A DNA stretch of 64,000 nt from Agreia sp. VKM Ac-1783. GTDB taxonomy: Bacteria; Actinomycetota; Actinomycetes; Actinomycetales; Microbacteriaceae. Both the position numbers and the translations under genes were made by a program. Every line of letters starts with the position of its first letter. Positions within the stretch are counted from its first letter, which is position 1. The DNA lies in NCBI RefSeq assembly GCF_900177765.1, contig NZ_FXWI01000002.1, forward strand, positions 1-64,000. The letters run 5' to 3'. Under the pieces are notes generated by a model that worked only from the letters and a program-made list of their open reading frames with translations, was not told where the DNA came from and did no database searches. Shown here piece by piece: positions 28,372-36,813 of the stretch.

Positions 28372-28444
28372 TGAAACATACACCGTTGGTTTTTGGCGCG
28401 CCATAGCCGGCTCGCACCTGCTTCTCGAGAGCCCTCGCGGGCGA

Positions 28445-29080
28445 TCAGCGGGCGTGATGGTGCTCCGGTCTCGCGGAGGAGACGAGCATGCTGAGACCCA
28501 GCTCGAAGGCACGCGAGGCGACCGGATCTGTCTGGTCCTCGTGCTCCAGTGAGGAGAAAGCGGCCGCGAAGCGCGGAAACTGCTCTTCCTGGCCCGTGGG
28601 ATCGAAGACCACCGTCGGCCCCGACATATCGAGAACGCTGCCGAGAATAAAAGATTCGAAGGCTGTCAACAGCGGCAGCACATCCCGACTCATCCAGCCG
28701 ACCGCCTCCGCCGCGAGGGTGAAGTCTTCGTACTCGGCAAGGAGGACCGGCGCTGAGGCACGAGTCGTCATCAACAGCGGAATGGCTCGCGGGTGGCCGG
28801 CGAACGCCGCGCGATACGATCTGGCCCAGGCTCTGAGGCCGTCTTCCCACGAATCCCTGCGGAGTGGGCGGGAATCGATGTTCGCCGACACGATGGCTCG
28901 AACGTCTTCGATGATCGCCGCCCGATTGGGCACGTGGTTGTACAGGGAGGTGGGATTCACGCCGAGCTTCGCTGCGATTCGCCTGACGCTGGCACCGTCG
29001 GAGCCCTCGCGGTCGATGAGATCGAGAGCGGTGCGTGCGATCAGGTCGCGACTGAGCAGCGGGTGAGGCGGGCGAGCGAT
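28445..29080 (-). CDS. TetR-family transcriptional regulator with an ATC in place of the start codon
   Basis: A 211-residue TetR regulator if read from 29080. The N-terminal DNA-binding domain reads LIARTALDLIDREG, ASVRRIAAKLGV, PTSLYNHVPNRAAI, ending with the classic recognition-helix motif. The C-terminal ligand domain is otherwise unremarkable. The expected start position, six bases after a perfect AAGGAGG, is ATC, not ATG, and an in-frame TGA lies just upstream. No ATG, GTG or TTG occurs until a GTG at 28960 inside the recognition helix. It probably controls the downstream amidase unit, whether by rare ATC initiation, CTG initiation at 29059, or not at all if this is a start-loss allele. 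Confidence 0.8.
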   Translation of the reverse strand: MARPPHPLLSRDLIARTALDLIDREGSDGASVRRIAAKLGVNPTSLYNHVPNRAAIIEDVRAIVSANIDSRPLRRDSWEDGLRAWARSYRAAFAGHPRAIPLLMTTRASAPVLLAEYEDFTLAAEAVGWMSRDVLPLLTAFESFILGSVLDMSGPTVVFDPTGQEEQFPRFAAAFSSLEHEDQTDPVASRAFELGLSMLVSSARPEHHHAR

Positions 29081-29122
29081 GGCGGGCCTCCTTCGGCGTC
29101 ACCGACCCAGCCTACGCATCGA

Positions 29123-29341
29123 CTACCGAAGGTCGTCGCGCCGCACGTAGATGAGCGACACCAATCCAAAACCGAAGAGGCCACCGCCCACCCAGGTCAG
29201 AACGTGCAGGACGGACGGCCCGCCATTCAGATCGAGCACGAAGCCGATCGTGCCCATCAGAATGCCGATGATCACGAACGTGACGGCGATCGAGCGTCGA
29301 GCCGCTGACGAGGGTGGCACAGGGTTCTTCGGATCGTTCAT
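29123..29341 (-). CDS. Small two-helix membrane protein
   Basis: 72 aa with a short polar N-terminus (MNDPKNPVPP) and two hydrophobic helices (AVTFVIIGILMGTIGFVLDL and LTWVGGGLFGFGLVSLIYV), ending in a basic RRDDLR tail. It lies 23 bp after the Ppx/GppA gene on the same strand and is likely co-transcribed. Function unknown. The ATG at 29341 is preferred over a possible start three codons earlier because it gives the cleaner N-terminus. Confidence 0.65.
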   Translation of the reverse strand: MNDPKNPVPPSSAARRSIAVTFVIIGILMGTIGFVLDLNGGPSVLHVLTWVGGGLFGFGLVSLIYVRRDDLR

Positions 29342-29364
29342 GGAACACACATTAGCGACGAGCG

Positions 29365-30342
29365 TCAGCTTGTGACAGCTCTTTCCTGGCCACCTGTGCC
29401 GAAGAGACTCTCGCGCCCGTCGAGCGCGTCGATGTAGCGAAGGACGATTCCCTCACGCAGTGCCCACGGTGAGATCGTCATGGTGTCGACCTCGAAGACC
29501 TTCATGGCCGTGCGGAGCACGACCGCACCCGCGAGAATCTGGTAACCGCGCTCCGGAGTGATGCCGGGCAGGTGCTCGCGTGCGGCTCCGGTCATGGCCC
29601 GCAAGGAGGGTTCCCATTCGCGAAGGCCCGCGTAGTGCAACTGCGCGAGGTCTCCGGTGAGGGGATCAGACGGACCGCCGACCAGTCGAGCGAGGGATCG
29701 GATGGTCTTCGACGTGCCGACGACCCGCTTGGGCCGCGGCCGGTCCGCGAAGAGCTCCGTGCGCAGCTGCGTCAACTCGGCGCGCGCGTGGGCTCGCAGA
29801 CGCGAGATGTCCGAACGCTGCGGCGGGTCCTCTGCGAGAAATCCGACCGTCGTTCGGCCCGCGCCGAGGGGGAGCGAGGCTTGCACATCGGGGTACTCGT
29901 CCGCGCCCTGGGCGATCTCGAAGGAGCCGCCACCGATGTCGAACAGCAGGATCTCGCCTGCCGACCAGCCGAGCCACCGCCGCACGGCGAGCATCGTGAT
30001 GCGCGCCTCGTCTTCTCCCGAGAGCACGACCAGTTCGACGCCGGTCTCGCGCGCGATCCGGCGCAACACCTCGTCGCCGTTCGTAGCCTCTCGGATCGCG
30101 CTCGTGGCCGTCGAGATGAGATCGTCGACCCCGATAGAGCGGGCGGTCTCCGCTGATTCCTTCACCGCCGAGACGATGCGCTGCACGCCCTCCTCGACGA
30201 TGGCGCCACCGGCATCCAGGAAGCGCATGAGCCGCAGCGTCGACCGCTGGGAGTGGTACGGCACGGGGCTCGCGCCGGGGTGGGCATCCACGACCAGAAG
30301 GTGAACAGTGTTGGATCCCACATCGATGACGCCAAGTCGCAT
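29365..30342 (-). CDS. Ppx/GppA family exopolyphosphatase
   Basis: 325-aa member of the ASKHA phosphatase family, which hydrolyses polyphosphate or pppGpp. The phosphate-1 motif GVIDVGSNTVHLLVVD is at the N-terminus. The catalytic-Glu region is in LSGEDEARITMLAVRR, and phosphate-2 FDIGGGSFEIA follows. GTSKTIRSLARLVGG and the C-terminal AGAVVLRTAM match the second half of the fold. It lacks the HD domain of longer Ppx proteins, as usual for actinobacterial Ppx1/2. The DoxX gene ends 10 bp upstream on the same strand. Confidence 0.9.
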   Translation of the reverse strand: MRLGVIDVGSNTVHLLVVDAHPGASPVPYHSQRSTLRLMRFLDAGGAIVEEGVQRIVSAVKESAETARSIGVDDLISTATSAIREATNGDEVLRRIARETGVELVVLSGEDEARITMLAVRRWLGWSAGEILLFDIGGGSFEIAQGADEYPDVQASLPLGAGRTTVGFLAEDPPQRSDISRLRAHARAELTQLRTELFADRPRPKRVVGTSKTIRSLARLVGGPSDPLTGDLAQLHYAGLREWEPSLRAMTGAAREHLPGITPERGYQILAGAVVLRTAMKVFEVDTMTISPWALREGIVLRYIDALDGRESLFGTGGQERAVTS

Positions 30343-30352
30343 GACGCGGAGT

Positions 30353-30823
30353 CTATTGCGTGTTCTGCTGTGCCGAATGACGCCGACGCCGCGCGCGCCA
30401 GGCCTGCCACGCCCCGCTCGACCACAGCGCCCAGATCACCAACACCGGTTGGAAGAGCAGCCGGATAGACCGCGCGAGGTCCGTGTTCAGGCCGAAGGAG
30501 TCGGTGTGGGTGACCAGCTGGGAGATGTTGCCGGGGAAGATGGCGACGAAGAATGCCGCCACGATCCACCCCACCTGCACGCGGTAGCGGCCCAGCACGA
30601 CGAGTGAAAGGCCGAGCACGATTTCGACGATGCCGGATGCCACGACAACGACGTCGCCGTCGATCGGCAGCCACGTGGGCACCTGCGCGAGGAACGCCTC
30701 GCGGTTGACGGTCAGATGACTAATTCCTGCGAGGAGCAGAAAGAGGCCGAGCATGATGCGGAATGCGGTTCGCACGAGCGAGGTGCGAGCGGGGTGAGGG
30801 GGAGTGGTGGCAGGGGTGGTCAC
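30353..30823 (-). CDS. DoxX family membrane protein
   Basis: 156 aa with four predicted membrane helices. The N-terminal part FRIMLGLFLLLAGISHLTV with the HLT element and the later LGLSLVVLGRYRVQVGWIVA and FPGNISQLVTHTDSFGL resemble DoxX/DoxD-like proteins. DoxX relatives act with redox partners at the membrane; no specific role is assigned here. The GTG start is favoured over an upstream TTG or ATG reading because the hydrophobic domain starts soon after it. It is divergent from padR. Confidence 0.75.
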   Translation of the reverse strand: MTTPATTPPHPARTSLVRTAFRIMLGLFLLLAGISHLTVNREAFLAQVPTWLPIDGDVVVVASGIVEIVLGLSLVVLGRYRVQVGWIVAAFFVAIFPGNISQLVTHTDSFGLNTDLARSIRLLFQPVLVIWALWSSGAWQAWRARRRRHSAQQNTQ

Positions 30824-30927
30824 TGTGCAGCTTTCGGGAGAGCGGAGAATCGCGGGACGGCGATGTATCAAGACTCTCACCGATCCCTGATCGCGCATCG
30901 TGCACTCCCCGGCAGGTCACAGCTTGG

Positions 30928-30939
30928 ACGATATATCGT
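30928..30939. promoter_or_regulatory. Candidate PadR operator
   Basis: Perfect 12-bp palindrome ACGATATATCGT, 34 bp before the padR start, followed by GAGTATCGTT, which repeats half of it. AT-rich palindromes of this type in front of padR genes are commonly autoregulatory sites. Confidence 0.5.
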
Positions 30940-30973
30940 TGAGTATCGTTCGCGATCAATCCAGGAGGACATC

Positions 30974-31537
30974 ATGGGCAACTCATTCCCCGCAGGCGGG
31001 TTCAACTTCGGCACTCTCGGCGGCCACACCGATGGCATGTGGCAGGCGATGGAGCAGCTGCGCGCCGCCTTCGAGAAGAAGGCCGGAGCCGGAACCCGTA
31101 TGGGCAAGGGCGACGTACGAGCGGCGGTGCTCTCGCTGCTCGCCGAACAGCCGATGCACGGATACCAGATCATCCGCGAGATCGAAGAGCGGTCCGGAGG
31201 CAGCTGGAAGCCCAGCGCCGGCAGCGTCTATCCGACCCTGCAGCTTTTGGCCGACGAAGGGCTCGTGAGCGCCGAGGAGTCGAACGGTCGCAAGACCTAT
31301 GCGCTCACCGACGCGGGTCGGCAGGTCGTCGACACCGACGGCACGTCCACGCCATGGGCAACAACCGACGCGAAAGAAGACGCTCCTGCGTTCGGCGCGC
31401 TCCCCAAGGCCGGTATCGAACTCGCCCAGGCCGCGGCCCAGGTGGGTCGCACCGGAACGCCTGACCAGGTGCAGCAGGCCGTGGCCATTCTCGAGGATGC
31501 CCGTCGACGCCTGTACTCGATCCTCGCGCAGGACTGA
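30974..31537 (+). CDS. PadR family transcriptional regulator
   Basis: 187-aa regulator. The winged-helix PadR core starts after a 45-residue glycine-rich leader: GDVRAAVLSLLAEQPMHGYQIIREIEERSGG, then WKPSAGSVYPTLQLLADEGLV with the conserved SVYPTL motif (given in parts here). The C-terminal helices serve dimerisation. AGGAGG lies five bases upstream of the ATG. It is divergent from doxX with a palindromic site between them, and five bases upstream of the ABC1-kinase gene, which it may control. Confidence 0.9.
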   Translation: MGNSFPAGGFNFGTLGGHTDGMWQAMEQLRAAFEKKAGAGTRMGKGDVRAAVLSLLAEQPMHGYQIIREIEERSGGSWKPSAGSVYPTLQLLADEGLVSAEESNGRKTYALTDAGRQVVDTDGTSTPWATTDAKEDAPAFGALPKAGIELAQAAAQVGRTGTPDQVQQAVAILEDARRRLYSILAQD

Positions 31538-31542
31538 CCGGA

Positions 31543-33264
31543 GTGTCGTCACTCAGGCCGGCCCGGGCAGACTTCTCGTCCGGCGCCGGCAATACCCGCG
31601 CGCGGTACCGCCGCATCCTGCGGTTCTCGGCCTGGCATCTGGCGGTCACGTGGTGGTATGAACTGTTCCTGCCGCGTATCGGATTGCTGAAGGTCGCCGA
31701 ACGCACGCGAACCCGGCGAATGCGCCGATTCGCCCGGAGCTTTCACGTGCTCGCCGTCGATCTCGGCGGGCTCATGATCAAGGTCGGCCAGTTCATGTCG
31801 TCGCGTCTCGATGTGCTTCCTCCCGAGATCACGAAAGAACTCGAGGGCCTGCAAGACGAGGTGCCCGCCGTTCCGTTCGCGGCCATCCGCGCGCTCGCGG
31901 AGGCCGAGCTGGGTGTGCCCCTCCACGCGGCGTTCGCGCAGGTCGATGAGACTCCGGTCGCCGCAGCATCCCTCGGCCAGGCCCATCGCGCCATGCTCGC
32001 GCCGACGGCCGCAGCCGACACGGGACTCACCGGGGTCGTGTTGAAGGTGCAGCGTCCGGGAATCGATGAGATCGTCGACGTCGACCTTGCCGCGCTTCGT
32101 CGGGTGGGCGGCTGGCTGAGTCACGTTCGACTCGTCTCGGATCGCGTCGACATGCCCGCCCTCGTCGAGGAGTTCGCGGCGACGAGTCTCGAGGAGATCG
32201 ACTACCTGCACGAGGCGGCGAGCTCCGAGAGGTTCGCCGCGGACTTCGCCGGCGACGAACGCGTCTCCGTTCCACAGATCGTGTGGGAGCGCACAACCCG
32301 CCGGGTCCTCACGCTCGAAGACGTCACGGCCGTCAAGATCACCGACGCGGCGGCCCTCCACGCGGCTGGCATCGATCCCGCCGATGTGGCCCCGGTCTTC
32401 GCCGCGGTCATGTTCGACCAGATGTTCACGAACGGCTTCTTCCACGCCGACCCGCACCCCGGCAACATCTTCGTCACGCCCACGGGTCAGGTATCTGAGA
32501 CGACCGGCAAGCAGGGCTTCACGCTCACGTTCATCGACTTCGGCATGATGGGCGAGGTTCCGTCGAACACCCGCAGCGGGCTTCGCAAGCTGCTCATCGC
32601 CGCCGCCTCACGCGACGGCAAGGGCCTGGTGGATGCGATCCGCGACGTGGGCGTGCTGCTCCCGTCTGCAGACACCCGGGAACTCGAGCGCGCCATGACG
32701 CAGCTGTTCGCCCGCTTCGGAGGCATGGGATTCGCCGAGCTCCGTGAGGTCGATCCACGGGAGTTCCGCGAGTTCGCCGATCAGTTCGGACATGTCGTCA
32801 GGTCGCTGCCGTTCCAGCTGCCCGAGAACTTCTTGCTCATCATCCGCGCGATGTCGCTCACGTCGGGGGTCTGCAGCGCGCTGGACGCGTCGTTCAACCT
32901 CTGGGATTCGGTCGAGCCCTACGCCGCGCAGTTGATTCGAGATGAGCGCGGCAACGTCGTGGGCGACCTGGGTCGACAGGCGCTCGACGGCGCAACCATC
33001 GCGTTGCGACTCCCGAAACGCATCGACGGCCTGGTGACGCGAATCGAGGATGGCTCCATCGCCGTCTCCAATCCGGGACTCGAACGGCGGGTGATCCGGC
33101 TCGAGCATGCGGCTCGGAGGCTCGTGTCGGCTCTCGTCTTCGGCGCCTTGCTCATCGCGGGAGCGTTGGTTCGGTCAGACGACACCGTGTTCGGCACAGT
33201 GCTGATGGCGGCCTCGGCGGTTCCGCTACTGCACGCTCTGTTCTCCGGGCGCCGAGCGGGCTGA
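31543..33264 (+). CDS. ABC1/AarF/UbiB family kinase-like protein
   Basis: 573-aa atypical kinase. Family hallmarks are the KxGQ motif (MIKVGQFMSSRLDVLP), the Ala-rich loop (VAAASLGQAHRA) in place of the glycine-rich loop, the catalytic-loop equivalent FFHADPHPGNIF and DFG in TFIDFGMMGE. Two hydrophobic helices close the C-terminus (ALVFGALLIAGALV and onwards), so it is membrane-anchored. Relatives support quinone or isoprenoid lipid metabolism. It starts at GTG five bases after padR, suggesting an operon. Confidence 0.9.
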   Translation: MSSLRPARADFSSGAGNTRARYRRILRFSAWHLAVTWWYELFLPRIGLLKVAERTRTRRMRRFARSFHVLAVDLGGLMIKVGQFMSSRLDVLPPEITKELEGLQDEVPAVPFAAIRALAEAELGVPLHAAFAQVDETPVAAASLGQAHRAMLAPTAAADTGLTGVVLKVQRPGIDEIVDVDLAALRRVGGWLSHVRLVSDRVDMPALVEEFAATSLEEIDYLHEAASSERFAADFAGDERVSVPQIVWERTTRRVLTLEDVTAVKITDAAALHAAGIDPADVAPVFAAVMFDQMFTNGFFHADPHPGNIFVTPTGQVSETTGKQGFTLTFIDFGMMGEVPSNTRSGLRKLLIAAASRDGKGLVDAIRDVGVLLPSADTRELERAMTQLFARFGGMGFAELREVDPREFREFADQFGHVVRSLPFQLPENFLLIIRAMSLTSGVCSALDASFNLWDSVEPYAAQLIRDERGNVVGDLGRQALDGATIALRLPKRIDGLVTRIEDGSIAVSNPGLERRVIRLEHAARRLVSALVFGALLIAGALVRSDDTVFGTVLMAASAVPLLHALFSGRRAG

Positions 33265-33266
33265 TC

Positions 33267-34277
33267 TCAGCTCGACGCCGAAGCCGGGGGCGCAGTGGTG
33301 GCGCGCGCCACGAGACGAGTCGGCAGCAGCACATGCGTCGACGCCAGGGCCTCGCCGTCCATCAGACTCGTGAGCATGCGTGCGGCGGCCTGACCGATGC
33401 TCTGCATCGGCTGGCGAACGGTCGTGAGGGGCAGAACGAGCCGGGATGCCTCGGGAACGTCGTCGAAGCCGACCACCGACAGGTCACGGGGAACCTCGAG
33501 ACCCAGTGACTGAGCGACCTCGATGATGGCGATAGCCGACAGGTCGTTCGCCGCGAACACCGCCGTGGGCCGGTTGTCCCGAGTCAGCAGATCTTGTGCC
33601 GCGCGGCGTGCCGTGTCGGCTTCGTAGAACCCGACGCGAACGAGCGCCGGGTCGAAGACGATGGATGCCGCGGCGAGAGCCTCGCGATACCCCGTATCGC
33701 GGAGACGAGACGACTTGAGGTCGGGTCGCCCCGACACGAAACCGATGCGCCGGTGCCCGAGGCTGATCAGGTAGGTGGTTGCTTCGAATGCGCCGCCGCG
33801 GCTGTCGGCTTCGACGGTCGGCAGATCGGCTCGACCCGTGTGAGGGTCGACGGCCACGATGGGAACATCGGCTGCCACGTTGACGACCGTCGGGGTTACG
33901 ATGATGGCCCCGTCGATCAGGGTGCCGCTCAATCGGCTGAGTGAGCGACGTTCCCAGCCATCACCCTCGCCCCTCCGCGATCCGCTGTAGGCGAGCAGGT
34001 CGTACCGTGAGTCTCGGAGCCCGACCGCCACCCCCTTCAAGACCTCGGCACTGAACGGCTCGAAGCCGGCGACGAGCACCCCGATCACGCCGGTGCGGCG
34101 TGAACGCATGCTGCTTGCGACGAGGCTCGACTCGTAGCCGAGGGCCGCTACGGCCTCGAGTACGCGATCCGTGGTGACCGCCGAGACGCCGTACCGGCCG
34201 TTGACCGCTTTAGACACGGTGGCGACCGAAACGCCCGCCGCAGCAGCAACGTCGTGGATTGTCGCCCTCGCCATCAT
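33267..34277 (-). CDS. LacI family transcriptional regulator
   Basis: 336-aa repressor. The N-terminal HTH reads TIHDVAAAAGVSVATVSKAVNG, followed by the hinge helix region (SLVASSMRSRRTGVIGVLV) and a periplasmic-binding-protein-like sensor domain with the typical GHRRIGFVSG and VFAANDLSAIA segments. It is divergent from the sugar ABC importer and GH3 genes, with an AAACGTTT-centred site between them, so it most likely represses that operon until an oligosaccharide or its breakdown product binds. Confidence 0.93.
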   Translation of the reverse strand: MMARATIHDVAAAAGVSVATVSKAVNGRYGVSAVTTDRVLEAVAALGYESSLVASSMRSRRTGVIGVLVAGFEPFSAEVLKGVAVGLRDSRYDLLAYSGSRRGEGDGWERRSLSRLSGTLIDGAIIVTPTVVNVAADVPIVAVDPHTGRADLPTVEADSRGGAFEATTYLISLGHRRIGFVSGRPDLKSSRLRDTGYREALAAASIVFDPALVRVGFYEADTARRAAQDLLTRDNRPTAVFAANDLSAIAIIEVAQSLGLEVPRDLSVVGFDDVPEASRLVLPLTTVRQPMQSIGQAAARMLTSLMDGEALASTHVLLPTRLVARATTAPPASASS

Positions 34278-34313
34278 GCGCTGAGCATAGTGCCGAAACC
34301 GCGCGTGCGAAAA

Positions 34314-34333
34314 TGATTTCGAAAACGTTTGAC
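34314..34333. promoter_or_regulatory. Candidate LacI-family operator
   Basis: TGATTTCGAAAACGTTTGAC contains the palindromic core AAACGTTT (34323-34330), typical of LacI/CcpA-type sites with a central CG. It lies 37 bp from the lacI start and about 170 bp before the binding-protein gene. The rest of this 224-bp interval holds no other clear signal. Confidence 0.6.
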
Positions 34334-34501
34334 GACCCCCATCGGCTCACGCACACTGATCACGCCCGACCAGACAGCGTTGCTTCGGATCCCGATGGAT
34401 CCGGGTACTCGGTGGGACGGCACGACGCACCACCCGTGCACCAGCAAAGCGCCCGCACTGCCGCGGCCGCCCCCTCAATGAAGAGAGCAGGTTCGAATCA
34501 C

Positions 34502-35785
34502 ATGAGACTCACCAAATTCGTCGCTGGCTCGGCCGCGATTCTCCTGGGTGCACTCGCGCTCAGCGGATGCAGCGCCGGATCAGGCGACTCGGCCGACGGA
34601 AAAGTCACTCTGACGATGTGGCACAACTCCACGACCGGAGACGGGAAGAAGTACTGGGCCGACACGGCCGCGGCGTTCGAGAAGGCGAACCCCAACGTCA
34701 CCGTCAAGATCCAGTCGGTGCAGAACGAGGAGATGGACGGCAAGCTGCAGACCGCTCTCAACTCGGGCGATGCACCCGACGTCTTCATGGCTCGCGGCGG
34801 AGGCAAGCTCGCCGATGTCGTCAAAGCAGGCCAGGCGATGGACATCAGCGACGGCCTCTCGGACGCGACGAAGACCGCGGTCGGAAACAGCCTGTCGGCC
34901 TTCGAGGTCGACGGCAAGAGCTACGGGGTGCCCGTCGCGGTGCTGCCTTCCGGGTTCTTCTACTCGTCTGATCTGTTCACTCAGGCGGGCGTCACCGAGA
35001 CTCCGAAGACCATCGGCGACCTCGAAGCCGCCGATGAGAAGCTCAAGGCGGCCGGAATCGACCCCATCGCTGTCGGCGCGAAGGACGCCTGGCCCGCAGC
35101 GCACTGGTATTACAACTTCGCTCTGCGCGCCTGCTCCCAAGACGTGCTCAATGATGCGGCCAAGAGTCGCAACTTCGACGACGACTGCTGGCTGAAGGCC
35201 GGCGAGAACCTCCAGTCGTTCATCGACACCGAGCCCTTCAACGACGGCTTCCTCACCACGGCCGCCCAGCAGGGCGCCGGATCCTCCGCCGGTCTGCTCG
35301 CGAACAAGCAGGCAAGCATGGAACTGATGGGCGCATGGGACCCGGGAGTGATCGCATCGCTCACGCCTGACCAGAAGCCCCTGGCCGATCTCAAGTGGTT
35401 CCCCTTCCCCGAGGTGGAAGGCGGCGACGGCGAGGCCGGCGCGATGATGGGCGGCGTCGACGGCTACAGCTGCTGGGTGAACGCTCCGAAGGAGTGCGTC
35501 GACTTCCTCAACTTCATGGCTGAGAAGAGCAACCAGGAGGCGTATGCCACGGCATTCCAGACGCTTCCCGCCTCCACCGAAGCCCAGTCGACCGTCTCCG
35601 ACCCTGCGCTCAAGGATGTTCTGGCGGCGTACAACCAAGCACCGTACGTGAGTGTCTGGCTCGACACTCTCTACGGCCAGAACGTGGGAAATGCGCTCAA
35701 CGTGGCTGTGGTCGACATGTTCGCAGGCAAGGGTGACGCACAGGGCATCGTCGACGCAGTGAACGCTGCCGCAGCGAAGTCGTAG
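34502..35785 (+). CDS. Sugar ABC transporter substrate-binding lipoprotein
   Basis: 427-aa extracellular solute-binding protein, family 1. A lipoprotein signal peptide ends in the lipobox LSGC (Cys23). The mature part has the typical lobe segments LTMWHNSTTGDG, DAPDVFMARGG and, near the C-terminus, a Trp-containing MGAWDPGVIASL. It captures a sugar or oligosaccharide outside the membrane and delivers it to the two permeases encoded next (12 bp). The partner GH3 enzyme suggests a beta-linked glucoside or xyloside. Confidence 0.93.
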   Translation: MRLTKFVAGSAAILLGALALSGCSAGSGDSADGKVTLTMWHNSTTGDGKKYWADTAAAFEKANPNVTVKIQSVQNEEMDGKLQTALNSGDAPDVFMARGGGKLADVVKAGQAMDISDGLSDATKTAVGNSLSAFEVDGKSYGVPVAVLPSGFFYSSDLFTQAGVTETPKTIGDLEAADEKLKAAGIDPIAVGAKDAWPAAHWYYNFALRACSQDVLNDAAKSRNFDDDCWLKAGENLQSFIDTEPFNDGFLTTAAQQGAGSSAGLLANKQASMELMGAWDPGVIASLTPDQKPLADLKWFPFPEVEGGDGEAGAMMGGVDGYSCWVNAPKECVDFLNFMAEKSNQEAYATAFQTLPASTEAQSTVSDPALKDVLAAYNQAPYVSVWLDTLYGQNVGNALNVAVVDMFAGKGDAQGIVDAVNAAAAKS

Positions 35786-35796
35786 GAGAAGTACCG

Positions 35797-36813
35797 ATGG
35801 CTGTCCTGCGCGAAGAAACGCACACAGAACACGCTGCGCGGGGCAGCCAGAGCCCGGCCGGGGGAGGCGCTCCAGCGCTGCCCCCGGTGGGCTCACCCCC
35901 ACGGGCGCGATCCCGCTGGCCGAAGCGAGCTGAGCTCCTTCTGCTCATCGGGCCCGCCCTCGTGGTCTTCGTGGCCTTCGTCATCCTGCCGGTGGCATTG
36001 GCTGCGTACTACGGATTCTTCAGCTGGTCGGGATACGGAGCAGCCACCGATTTCGTCGGTCTGCGCAACTACGTCACGATCCTCACCGACCCGGCATTCC
36101 TCGAGGCTCTGAGTCACAACGCGTTCATCGTCGTGATGTCGCTCGTGCTCCAGGGGCCACTCGCACTCGGAATCGCGCTGCTGCTGAACCGCAGGCTTCG
36201 CTTCCAGTCGTTGATCCGCGTGCTGATCTTCGTTCCCTACGTGATCTCCGAGGTCGTGGTCGGCCTCGGCTGGAGCCTGATGCTCCAGTCGAATGGCGCG
36301 CTGAACGGGCTCCTCGAGAAAGTGGGGCTCGGCGGTCTCGCCACCGACTGGCTGAGCGACCCGAGCGCTGCTATCTGGACGCTGCTGGTCATCATCACCT
36401 GGAAGTACGTCGGATTCGCGGTCATCCTGTTCCTCGCCGGTCTGCAGGGTATTCCCGACGAGATCACCGAGGCAGCACGCATCGACGGAGCCAGCTACTG
36501 GCAGGTTCAGCGATACATCGTTCTTCCTCTCATGGGACCGACCGTTCGCATCTGGGCGTTCCTGTCGATCATCGGATCGCTCCAACTCTTCGACCTGGTC
36601 TGGATCGTCTGGGGCCAATACGTGGCCGGTACAGCGGGCACATCGACCATGGCGACCTACATGGTGGCCAATGGTCGCAATGCCGGCAGCTACGGCTACG
36701 GCAACGCGGTCGCGGTCGTCATCTTCCTCATCTCACTCGTCGTCGCGCTGCTCTATCAGCGCTTCATCCTGCGCCGCGATTCAGCGGTCACCACTACCGG
36801 AGGCGCACACTGA
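35797..36813 (+). CDS. Sugar ABC transporter permease (MalF/UgpA type)
   Basis: 338-aa CUT1-family permease with six predicted helices after a 40-residue cytoplasmic N-terminus. The cytoplasmic EAA loop reads EITEAARIDGASYWQVQRYI, the docking site for the ATPase. Its stop overlaps the next permease start by one base (TGATG). No ATPase gene accompanies the operon, so a shared MsiK/MalK-type ATPase encoded elsewhere is expected. Confidence 0.93.
   Translation: MAVLREETHTEHAARGSQSPAGGGAPALPPVGSPPRARSRWPKRAELLLLIGPALVVFVAFVILPVALAAYYGFFSWSGYGAATDFVGLRNYVTILTDPAFLEALSHNAFIVVMSLVLQGPLALGIALLLNRRLRFQSLIRVLIFVPYVISEVVVGLGWSLMLQSNGALNGLLEKVGLGGLATDWLSDPSAAIWTLLVIITWKYVGFAVILFLAGLQGIPDEITEAARIDGASYWQVQRYIVLPLMGPTVRIWAFLSIIGSLQLFDLVWIVWGQYVAGTAGTSTMATYMVANGRNAGSYGYGNAVAVVIFLISLVVALLYQRFILRRDSAVTTTGGAH

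Noticed and set aside
26265-29102. A 945-residue amidase reading that starts at 29102.
   Set aside because: The extra 271 residues run through the tetR gene in another frame and are low-complexity Arg/Ser sequence. The amidase family N-terminus begins at 28289.
22200-30900. A genomic island carrying the amine cluster.
   Set aside because: There is no integrase, transposase or attachment repeat, and base composition looks like the neighbours. The tRNA-Pro upstream has no visible 3' duplication.
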